Source of the DNA: Candidatus Nanopelagicaceae bacterium
GTDB lineage: Bacteria > Actinomycetota > Actinomycetes > Nanopelagicales > Nanopelagicaceae
Assembly (NCBI GenBank): GCA_947490625.1
Contig: CANLHC010000065.1
Location: forward strand, 1-5,430
Length of the DNA stretch: 5,430 bases
Direction of reading: 5' to 3'
Shown here one piece after another: positions 1 through 5,430 of the stretch (positions are counted from its first letter, which is position 1; every line of letters starts with the position of its first letter). Below the pieces are notes generated by a model. That model saw nothing but the letters and a program-made list of their open reading frames with translations, had not been told where the DNA came from and did no database searches. A program made the translations under genes and the position numbers.

Positions 1-1856
1 CGAGTTGCGTGCTGCAAAGTAAAGACAGTTTCTGGATTGAAAAGATGTGGCTCGCCATCTCTGCGCCATTGATATTCGCCTCCGATAGGAAGTCGCTTGG
101 TTCCCGGGACTTCTCCACCTGGTGGATATGCAATGTGATGACGCCTGATAGTTTCTTCGGCAATCACATCTAGGTCAACACCACCTAATCGCGACGTTGT
201 ACCAACGAAGAATTCATCAACAACATCCTGAGCAATACCAATCGCCTCAAAGACTTGTGCACCCGTATAGGAAGCAATCGTTGAAATACCCATTTTCGAC
301 ATTACCTTGAGGACGCCTTTTCCAAGCGCCTTAATAATGTTGTGAACTGCCTTCTCGGGAGTAATTCCTGTAATCACTCCTTGAATAACAAGATCCTCCG
401 CGCTCTCCATCGCAAGATATGGATTTACCGCAGCTGCGCCATACCCAATAAGAAGTGCGACATGATGCACTTCACGAACATCTCCGGCTTCTACTACAAG
501 GCCTACCTTTGTTCGTGTCTTCTCACGAATCAGGTGATGATGAACTGCAGCTGTGAGCAAGAGTGATGGAATTGGTGTGTCTTCGGCATCTCCATTGCGA
601 TCGGAGAGAACGATGATGCGCGCACCATCTGCAATTGCGGCACTGACCTCAGTCTTAATTTCTTCAAGACGCATACGTAGCGTATTTCCATCACCTGAGA
701 CAGGGAAAAGCCCACGGACAACGTAAGACTGAAGATTTGGATAATCCTCATCGGCATTTACATTGATGATTTTCGCAAGCTCGTCGTTATCAATGACAGG
801 GAAAGGAAGACTAATTTGGCGACAGGATTGCGGTCCAGGATCGAGAAGATTGTGCTCTGGTCCAATGGATCCGGCCAAGCTGGTGACAAGTTCCTCGCGA
901 ATTGCATCCAGCGGTGGATTAGTTACCTGCGCAAATAGCTGCGTGAAGTAATCAAAGAGTACTCGAGGCTTATTCGAGAGCGCTGCAATTGGCGTATCGG
1001 TTCCCATGGAACCTAACGCTTCTCCCCCACCCTTTGCCATAGGCGTGATAATGATGCGTAGCTCTTCTTCGGTGTAACCAAATGCACGTTGACGACGAAG
1101 CACTGATGAGTGCGGATAGATGATGTGCTCACGCGCTGGAAGGTCAGAGAGTTTGACTACGCCATCTTCAACCCATTTTCCATACGGGGCGGCATCAGCC
1201 AACGAATCTTTAATTTCATCATCTTCAATAATTCGACCAGCGTTGATATCAACCAAGAACATCTTGCCAGGCTGCAAGCGACCTTTGCGAACAATCGAAT
1301 CTGCTGGGAAATCAAGTACTCCTGATTCAGATGCAAGAACTACAAGGCCATCACGCGTTACCCAGAACCTGGATGGGCGTAGTCCATTGCGATCAAGCAC
1401 TGCGCCTACTTGGTTGCCATCTGTAAATGTCACACACGCTGGTCCATCCCAAGGTTCCATCAATGATGAATGGAATGCGTAGAAATCACGACGTTTCTTC
1501 GACATCGTTGCGTGATTCTCCCAGGCTTCCGGAATCATCATCAGTACTGCGTGCGGCAATGATCGGCCACCAAGATAAAGCAACTCTAAAACTTCGTCGA
1601 AGGAGGCTGAGTCACTTCCAGACATTTCAACGATTGGATAGAGGCGAGATAAATCACCAGGAATTAAATCACTTGCTAGAAGTGATTCACGTGCGCGCAT
1701 CCAATTACGGTTTCCTTTAACGGTATTGATTTCGCCGTTATGAGCGATGAAACGATATGGGTGAGCCAGTGGCCAGGACGGAAAGGTATTGGTCGAAAAT
1801 CTTGAGTGAACAAGTGCTAATGGTGAAACAACACGTTCATCGCTGAGGTCTGGAAA
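1..1856 (-). pseudogene. gltB: Glutamate synthase large subunit, continuation after the frameshift, cut by the left window edge
   Basis: This is the rest of the same gltB, one frame away from its N-terminal part. Similarity begins at FPDLSDERVV (from about 1856); the frame itself stays open up to 1904, where a TAG closes it. In order it shows SRFSTN again and AHNGEINTVKGNRNWM, whose Asn-Gly forms the amidotransferase oxyanion hole. Arg-to-Asn spacing is 21 residues, as I recall for Azospirillum GltB (Arg210 and Asn231). GSDSASFDEVLELL (about 1620-1577) supplies the conserved Asp. Later motifs include PEAWEN, LDRNGLRPSRFW, FDYFTQLFAQVTNPPLDAIRE, LSDRNG, HHVALLIGYGAAAVNPYLA, KVMSKMGIST and EYQWRRDGEPHLFNPET. 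Together these cover the amidotransferase and central domains and reach the beginning of the FMN/2-oxoglutarate synthase domain. The FMN, 3Fe-4S and GXGXG parts lie beyond base 1. I traced the frame from 1856 towards the left edge and saw no second break. The first in-frame ATG is at 1700-1698, inside a conserved motif and not a credible native start. Confidence 0.9.
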
Positions 1857-1946
1857 GAGGCCAGGACGGAAAGGTATTGGTGGAAAATCTTGAGTGAACA
1901 AGTGCTAATGGTGAAACAACACGTTCATCGCTGAGGTCTGGAAAGA
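1771..1946. repeat. 88-base perfect-boundary tandem duplication inside gltB (two copies)
   Basis: Copy A is 1771-1858 and copy B is 1859-1946. They abut directly and match at 87 of 88 positions. The single difference is C at 1794 against G at 1882, which in the gene's own frame is a synonymous serine change (TCG/TCC) in the SRFSTN motif. Identity stops on both sides: 1770 and 1858 differ, and so do 1859 and 1947. The unit is therefore exactly 88 bases, which shifts the gltB frame by one. The repeated stretch encodes roughly FPDLSDERVVSPLALVHSRF and STNTFPSWP. It does not look like a mobile element: no terminal inverted repeats and no gene of its own. Confidence 0.97.
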
Positions 1947-2544
1947 ATTCTTCTAGCTGGCCAGTGGTAAGCATTCCTTTATAAACAATTGTCTGAGATG
2001 AAAATGATGGGAAGTAGATTTCACCTTGGTGCTCTGCTTGCTTACGTAGCGCAAAAGCCATACGGTCAAGTGCGATTCCACTTTCTCCATTAACTGACTT
2101 AACAAATAGTTGCTTAAAAATTGGCATTACAGATCGTGCGGTTGAGCCCACCGATGAAGGATTTGTAGGTACGTCACGCCAACCAATGACGACAAGGTTT
2201 TCATCTTTTGCTAGTTTTTGGATGAGTGAAGTGGGATCGAAACCTTGTTGAATAAATGCAATACCTGTTGCATAGCTTCCTTCAGCAGGAAGATCGAATG
2301 AGGTAACGGCGCGATAAAAGGCATCTGGGATGCGAATAAGGATTCCTGCACCATCTCCGCTATCGGGTTCAGCACCTGCTGCACCACGATGTTCGAGGTT
2401 ACGAAGTGCGGTCAAGGCTTGGGCAACAATGTCATGCGTTGCAATTTTGTTCAGTGTGGCAACCATGGCAACACCGCAGGCATCATGTTCGTTTGCAGGG
2501 TTATATAACCCTTGCGCTGCTGGAAATGTGGATGGAAGAGCCAT
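1837..2544 (-). pseudogene. gltB: Glutamate synthase large subunit, N-terminal fragment, frameshifted by a tandem duplication
   Basis: This is the start of the large (alpha) subunit of glutamate synthase, which turns glutamine plus 2-oxoglutarate into two glutamates in the cytoplasm together with GltD. The 235-residue frame opens with a 22-residue leader ending HDA. Cys23 follows in ACGVAMVATL; this is the class II amidotransferase nucleophile that becomes residue 1 after leader removal in this family. HRGAAGAEPDSGDGAG (about residues 52-67) is a family hallmark. SRFSTNTFPSWP (218-229) carries the glutamine-binding Arg219. After Pro229 the frame enters the second copy of an 88-base repeat out of register, reads LSRPQR and stops at TGA (1839-1837). 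Removing one repeat copy joins it to the downstream fragment. The ATG start is supported by AGGAGA 8 bases upstream. As written, the product lacks the HNGEIN loop and every later domain, so it should be inactive. I am sure of the family, but unsure whether the break exists in the cell. Confidence 0.9.
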
Positions 2545-2552
2545 GGAATAAA

Positions 2553-2558
2553 TCTCCT
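2553..2558 (-). promoter_or_regulatory. Ribosome binding site of gltB
   Basis: AGGAGA on the minus strand ends 8 bases before the ATG at 2544-2542. This is a strong Shine-Dalgarno match at good spacing and fixes the gltB start. Confidence 0.85.
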
Positions 2559-2590
2559 GTTGTCGTGTTCCGTTACATCAACGGGACAAC
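2559..2590 (-). promoter_or_regulatory. Interrupted inverted repeat (possible leader hairpin or operator) abutting the gltB ribosome binding site
   Basis: Read in the gltB mRNA sense, the 32 bases are GTTGTC, CCGTT, GATGT, AACGG, AACAC, GACAAC. CCGTT pairs with AACGG around a 5-base loop (inner arms 2580-2584 and 2570-2574). GTTGTC pairs with GACAAC (outer arms 2585-2590 and 2559-2564), leaving AACAC unpaired on one side. The element ends directly against AGGAGA. It could fold in RNA beside the translation start, or act in DNA as a dyad for a nitrogen regulator. I cannot match it to a named operator or riboswitch. There is no U-tract, so it is not a standard terminator. The pairing is seen directly; the function is inferred. 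Confidence 0.4.
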
Positions 2591-2646
2591 GCTGACCCGA
2601 GGAAAAGGGTATCAAGTCAGAGGCAAGGTTGGTAGGTCAAGCGCGC
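2591..2646 (-). other. Gap between the VIT-family gene and gltB, upstream part
   Basis: With the inverted repeat and ribosome binding site, this makes up the 102-base spacer before gltB. On the minus strand a TTGACC (2640-2635) resembles a -35 box, but no -10-like hexamer sits 16-18 bases further on. Short CTGAC/GTCAG and ACCC/GGGT pairings overlap each other and have no U-run. The spacer is long enough to hold a gltB promoter, but I cannot place one. Confidence 0.25.
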
Positions 2647-3360
2647 CTAGCCAAGGGATATGTGAAAGAGACGCCCAATTCCGGCTGTGACTGCCATTCC
2701 GAGCGACCCACCAATGAGCACTCTGACAGTTGGCCCCAACACTGGCTTGCCCGCGATCTTTGCACTGGTGATGCCGGTAAAGAGAAGACCAATCAGGGCA
2801 AAGAGAACAATGCTCAGCGCAATCGCGCCAGGTGTCGGTGCAAAAACACCAACGAAAGGAACTAGCCCTCCCACAGTAAAACTCGCAGCAGATGCCACAG
2901 CGGCTTGCATCGGGCGAGCCTTGCTATGAGGCGTCTGTCCTAACTCATCACGAAGATGTGCTTCCAGCGGATCGCGATCGTGCATCTGCTGAGCAACTTG
3001 CTTTGCCAACTCCGGCGTGAGCCCTCTATCCATATAGATCTGGGTTAATTCAAGCAGCTCCCCTTCGGGATCTAACGCTAAATGTTCAATCTCTAAATGA
3101 CGATCCGAGTCTTCCACATCATTTTGTGAACGCACTGAAACATATTCACCCACTGCCATCGACATTGCTCCAGCAACAATTCCTGCAACACCTGCAGTGA
3201 CAATAAAACCACTTTCATCTGGGGTAGCTGCAGTCACACCGATCATCAAACTTGCCGTTGAAACGATTCCATCATTTGCGCCAAGGACGGCTGCGCGCAA
3301 CCAACCAGCACGATGCGTGCGGTGGTGAAGATTCCTTTGATAGACATCCTCTAATCCCAT
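2647..3360 (-). CDS. VIT1/CCC1-family iron/manganese transporter
   Basis: This encodes a 237-residue integral membrane protein of the VIT1/CCC1 family, whose characterised members move Fe2+ or Mn2+ out of the cytosol (into vacuoles in plants and yeast). In a bacterium, metal efflux is the likely role. Near the N terminus is GWLRAAVLGANDGIVSTASL (residues 19-38), the family's first membrane helix with conserved Asp30. A second helix ends in MAVGEYVSVRSQND (68-81) with Glu72. Residues about 80-150 form the charged cytoplasmic segment, including GLTPELAKQVA and LEAHLRDELG, where family members bind metal. Three more helices follow at about 153-174, 178-200 and 208-232. An in-frame ATG at 3441 exists but would overlap lgt by 59 bases and add an unusual basic leader. 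ATG 3360-3358 gives the usual family length and leaves 22 bases after lgt. It has no good Shine-Dalgarno (the nearest AGG is 13 bases away), so coupling to lgt translation is plausible. Family is firm; the metal is unknown. Confidence 0.9.
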   Translation of the reverse strand: MGLEDVYQRNLHHRTHRAGWLRAAVLGANDGIVSTASLMIGVTAATPDESGFIVTAGVAGIVAGAMSMAVGEYVSVRSQNDVEDSDRHLEIEHLALDPEGELLELTQIYMDRGLTPELAKQVAQQMHDRDPLEAHLRDELGQTPHSKARPMQAAVASAASFTVGGLVPFVGVFAPTPGAIALSIVLFALIGLLFTGITSAKIAGKPVLGPTVRVLIGGSLGMAVTAGIGRLFHISLG

Positions 3361-3382
3361 GTCGGAAAGAGTACCTGAGGGA

Positions 3383-4219
3383 TTAAATCTTTGAACTCTT
3401 TTTCTGCAATTTCGCAAAAATGGCAAGTGCGGCGAGTCCAATTACGACGCTCACCCATTCATTCTGGCGCAGTCCAAAGAATTCATTGGCAGAGTCAATC
3501 CGTACACCTTCGATGAAGAAACGTCCTAGGCAGTACAAGGCGATATAGAGTGCGAAAGTCTGACCATGCCGCAGTCTCGATGTGAAAACAATTAAGAGAG
3601 TTGCAATCAGAAGGCACCAGATGGCTTCATAGGCGAAGGTCGGATGGAAAGTTTCAAATTCGGTGTAACCGCGGGGCCGCGAAGCTAGAGGTACCTCAAG
3701 GGCCCACCAACCTTGTGCTGGTCCTCCAAAGAGCTCAACATTAAACCAATTACCAATTCGACCGATCGCTTGCGCAATCAAGATTCCGGGAGCAAGGGCA
3801 TCGAGTAGTTGTGGAAATGTTGGAAAATCAATCTCTGGACGAGATCTCTTCGCTCGTAAAAAACCGATATATGCACCTAATGCACCAAGTGAGATTGCTC
3901 CCCAAATCCCAAGTCCACCTTTCCAGATAGCGAAGGCATCGAGAAAATTACCGCCTCTTCCAAAATAATCTGAAGGATCTGAGATGACGTGGTAGATACG
4001 CCCACCAATAATTCCTGAAGGCACAGCGAAGAAAGCGACGTCTGCAACAACAGATGTGAGCGCTGGATTTACTGCACGAAGGCGTTTATCTCCTAGCCAG
4101 ATGGCAACGGCGATTCCAGCGATGATGCAGAGCGCGTAAAAATGTAGCGTCAGTGGACCTAGTTCGATGTAGGACGAACTAGGTGAAGGGATTGAACGAG
4201 CAAAGTTTCGAGATATCAC
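3383..4219 (-). CDS. lgt: Prolipoprotein diacylglyceryl transferase
   Basis: This encodes Lgt, the inner-membrane enzyme that moves diacylglycerol from phosphatidylglycerol to the lipobox cysteine of preprolipoproteins, the first step of lipoprotein maturation. The 278-residue product is of normal length. IPSPSSSYIELGPL (10-23) and FYALCIIAGIAVAIW (27-41) match the actinobacterial N terminus. GGRIYHVISDP lies at 72-82, and the signature GRIGNWFNVELFG (153-165) holds the catalytic-site Arg154 and Asn157. HPTFAYEAIW is at 192-201 and LGRFFIEGVRID at 231-242, with about seven membrane segments overall. In the WKGGLG motif, Lys100 sits where E. coli has His103; I recall non-His residues there in other actinobacteria. 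The start is GTG (4219-4217), 7 bases after the TAG of the dsbA-like gene, with only a weak GAGA nearby. No better start precedes the first helix, so it is probably translationally coupled. It ends TAA, 22 bases before the VIT-family gene. Confidence 0.95.
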   Translation of the reverse strand: MISRNFARSIPSPSSSYIELGPLTLHFYALCIIAGIAVAIWLGDKRLRAVNPALTSVVADVAFFAVPSGIIGGRIYHVISDPSDYFGRGGNFLDAFAIWKGGLGIWGAISLGALGAYIGFLRAKRSRPEIDFPTFPQLLDALAPGILIAQAIGRIGNWFNVELFGGPAQGWWALEVPLASRPRGYTEFETFHPTFAYEAIWCLLIATLLIVFTSRLRHGQTFALYIALYCLGRFFIEGVRIDSANEFFGLRQNEWVSVVIGLAALAIFAKLQKKSSKI

Positions 4220-4226
4220 TCTCGAG

Positions 4227-4970
4227 CTACTTTATAGCTGCTTCAACCGCGGCTCTAAACTCATTGACATCAAAGGTAGGATTCTGTCGATTCCAGACTT
4301 CTCCATTAATCAACGTTGTTGGAGTACCAGTTACCTCATAGCGATCCATTGACTCCATCGCTGCAGCGACATTAACTAGCTTAGATTTATTCTTCACGCA
4401 GTCAGAGAAGGATTGAGAAGAGATGCCGACTTTCTCTCCAATGGCGATCAAGGTATCGTCACTGAGGAATCCGGAATTTTCAACACTAGATTGAACGTCA
4501 TAGAGCGCTTTATGGAGATCTAGGAACTTGCCTTCGTCAACGGCGCAATATGCGGCATTGGCCGCACCGATAGATTCATCATCTTTCTGACCATTACCGA
4601 GGAATGACAATGGGTGGAAAACAACTTCTGCCTTCTTCTCAGTAATCAGTGATGTGAGATATCCACCGATTGGGTCCTCAAAAAGTTTACAGATTGGGCA
4701 TTGGAAATCTTCAAATACATTAATGCGCAATGGCAGTCCCGCGTTAAAGACAATGCCATCTCCCTGAGCTGGATCCACAGTGGCTGGAACGTCTCCAATA
4801 GGAGAAAATGACTCGAGAGCTACGAGCGAGGCGTTGCTTTCTTTCTCCTCACTTGTGAGAAAAAAGAAGGTTCCCACTGCAAGAACGAGTGCAACCATGC
4901 CGATGACAAGCCAGCGTGTGAATGGGTCGCCGCCTTGGGTTTTTACAGAGTTCTTCTTCACTTTGCTCAT
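4227..4970 (-). CDS. Membrane-anchored DsbA-like thiol:disulfide oxidoreductase (thioredoxin_4 domain)
   Basis: This 247-residue protein has a short Lys-rich cytoplasmic N terminus, one membrane segment (about 20-39, WLVIGMVALVLAVGTFFFLT) and an extracytoplasmic thioredoxin-fold domain of DsbA type. The redox motif CPIC (91-94) follows FEDFQ, and the cis-proline loop is TGTPTTLING with Pro217. The helical insertion between them (about 125-195) is typical of the DsbA/thioredoxin_4 family. It probably oxidises or shuffles cysteines in exported proteins; substrates cannot be read from the sequence. Two further cysteines, Cys142 and Cys191, lie in the insertion and could form a structural disulfide. 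Two ATGs are adjacent (4973 and 4970). GAGG lies 4 bases before the first and 7 before the second, so I chose the second; the first gives 248 residues. It lies upstream of lgt with a 7-base gap, so the two are very likely co-transcribed. The pairing of an envelope redox protein with lgt next to trpA fits what I recall of actinobacterial chromosomes. Confidence 0.9.
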   Translation of the reverse strand: MSKVKKNSVKTQGGDPFTRWLVIGMVALVLAVGTFFFLTSEEKESNASLVALESFSPIGDVPATVDPAQGDGIVFNAGLPLRINVFEDFQCPICKLFEDPIGGYLTSLITEKKAEVVFHPLSFLGNGQKDDESIGAANAAYCAVDEGKFLDLHKALYDVQSSVENSGFLSDDTLIAIGEKVGISSQSFSDCVKNKSKLVNVAAAMESMDRYEVTGTPTTLINGEVWNRQNPTFDVNEFRAAVEAAIK

Positions 4971-4973
4971 CAT

Positions 4974-5067
4974 TGAACCTCACTTGTTAGTTGTACTGTG
5001 GACTGCTCTGCGAGAGAAAATTCTCCATAAGGGTACTTGAAAATACTGGGAGAGATCGATAAATCTT
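4974..5067 (-). other. Gap between trpA and the dsbA-like gene with weak hairpins only
   Basis: Besides the GAGG ribosome binding site near its end, this 94-base gap holds two small overlapping pairings in the mRNA sense. GAGAA-TT-TTCTC spans about 5025-5014, and CTCT-CGC-AGAG spans 5016-5006. They share bases, so both cannot form at once. Neither is GC-rich enough or followed by a U-run, so I do not call a terminator. No convincing -35/-10 pair is visible. Whether the dsbA-like/lgt/VIT genes have their own promoter here or continue the trp transcript is open. Confidence 0.3.
4978..4981 (-). promoter_or_regulatory. Ribosome binding site of the dsbA-like gene
   Basis: GAGG on the minus strand precedes two consecutive ATG codons. 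Spacing is 4 bases to the first and 7 to the second, which favours the second (4970-4968) as the start. Confidence 0.6.
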
Positions 5068-5430
5068 TCATCGACCCTCACGTACTCCCATGGCTAATTG
5101 CTCAGCCAATTCTCGCACCGCTTTGAGGCCGGATTCTTCATCGGCTGCTTCTAATAGGACATTAATAAAGGCTGAACCAACAATCACCCCATCGGCGTAC
5201 GCTGCGACCGATCGGGCATGTTCTCTCGTTGAAACACCTAGTCCGACACTTACTGGAGTGTCGGTAGTCGTTCTAATTCTGGCGACGAGATCGGCAGCAG
5301 ATGATGAAACGCTCGTACGTGTACCGGTTACACCCATCAGGCTTGCTGCATAGATAAAGCCCCCGCAGGATTTGGTGACGTACGGCAATCGCGTATCTGA
5401 TGTACTGGGGGCGACAACATAAATTCGATT
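5068..5430 (-). CDS. trpA: Tryptophan synthase alpha chain, C-terminal part, cut by the right window edge
   Basis: This is the last 120 residues of TrpA (family length about 265). TrpA is the TIM-barrel subunit that cleaves indole-3-glycerol phosphate to indole and glyceraldehyde 3-phosphate and passes indole to TrpB. The window edge falls on a codon boundary. The frame reads IYVVAPSTSDTRLPYVTKSC (matching the 'P-tt-t-eR' barrel strand), then GGFIYAASLMGVTGTR, where GVTG is the flexible loop 6 hallmark. SVGLGVST and ADGVIVGSAFI follow, the two phosphate-binding loops (family G-F-G-I-S and G-S-A). A TTG at 5388 is internal and not a start. The gene ends EGR-TGA. Its 5' half and presumably trpB/trpC lie to the right of the window. 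No defect is visible. Confidence 0.95.
   Translation of the reverse strand, partial: NRIYVVAPSTSDTRLPYVTKSCGGFIYAASLMGVTGTRTSVSSSAADLVARIRTTTDTPVSVGLGVSTREHARSVAAYADGVIVGSAFINVLLEAADEESGLKAVRELAEQLAMGVREGR

Noticed and set aside
342..1720. Several open frames of 62-120 codons on the plus strand, and one of 75 codons on the minus strand at 530-757, inside gltB
   Set aside because: They overlap the intact, well-conserved gltB frame, resemble no family I know and have low-complexity shadow composition.
1833..1865. Programmed ribosomal frameshift rescuing gltB
   Set aside because: No classical slippery heptamer with a downstream structure is seen at the junction. A +1 shift would still leave about 29 duplicated residues in the active site. 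A duplication or assembly join explains the data better.
1765..1967. 8-base direct repeat GCCAGTGG at 1765-1772 and 1960-1967 as the cause of the duplication
   Set aside because: Slippage between these two would duplicate a 107-base unit in the single-copy gene, not 88, and the right one lies 13 bases outside the duplicated block.
2592..2620. Rho-independent terminator after the VIT-family gene
   Set aside because: The CTGAC/GTCAG and ACCC/GGGT pairings overlap each other, the stems are short, and there is no U-run.
2606..2640. Sigma-70-like promoter for gltB (TTGACC ... TACCCT)
   Set aside because: The spacing between the two hexamers is about 23 bases, and no better -10 lies at 16-18 bases.
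2330..2929. Four plus-strand open frames of 73-94 codons over the gltB start and the VIT-family gene
   Set aside because: They lie antisense to conserved coding sequence and have no recognisable domain.
3361..3441. Upstream ATG at 3441 as the start of the VIT-family gene
   Set aside because: It would overlap lgt by 59 bases and add 27 basic residues unlike the family; ATG 3360 gives the normal N terminus and length.
4780..5353. Two plus-strand open frames (86 and 87 codons) opposite the dsbA-like gene and trpA
   Set aside because: They are antisense shadows of clear genes; the translations are Ser/Thr/Arg-rich without motifs.
1..5430. A new defence, mobile or biosynthetic system
   Set aside because: All coding sequence belongs to known housekeeping families in a plausible core gene order. 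No integrase, repeat array, tRNA junction or anomalous composition is visible.

Overview
The window looks like chromosomal DNA from a low-to-moderate GC actinobacterium. The protein sequences and the order trpA - dsbA-like thioredoxin - lgt - VIT-family transporter - gltB point to the phylum. The roughly balanced base composition (judged by eye, not counted), very short gaps and simple core-metabolism content would fit the freshwater Nanopelagicales ('acI', Planktophila-like) group. That placement is inference and was not searched.

Every gene I can support lies on the minus strand, so the biological order runs from base 5430 down to base 1. It starts with the C-terminal 120 residues of tryptophan synthase alpha (trpA, cut by the window edge) and a 94-97-base gap. 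Next come a membrane-anchored DsbA-like thiol oxidoreductase, lgt starting 7 bases later, and a VIT1/CCC1-type Fe/Mn transporter starting 22 bases after lgt. After a 102-base gap comes the N-terminal half of the glutamate synthase large subunit (gltB), which runs off the left edge. The dsbA-like, lgt and VIT genes are packed like one transcription unit. The two longer gaps are the places to look for extra regulation; the one before gltB holds an interrupted inverted repeat directly upstream of the Shine-Dalgarno sequence.

The main irregularity is in gltB. An 88-base segment is present twice in tandem (1771-1858 and 1859-1946) with one difference. Because 88 is not a multiple of three, the frame shifts and the upstream reading frame hits a stop at 1837-1839. 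Taking out one copy restores a continuous GltB reading frame of about 818 codons across the window with all recognisable active-site motifs, so the rest of the gene looks under normal selection. This is either a very recent inactivating duplication or, I think more likely, an assembly join between two strain variants.

Functionally this is housekeeping: tryptophan synthesis, envelope thiol chemistry, lipoprotein maturation, metal transport and nitrogen assimilation. I see no RNA gene, CRISPR array, insertion sequence, phage gene or defence system, and no stretch over 300 bases lacks a gene. I did not find a previously undescribed system.
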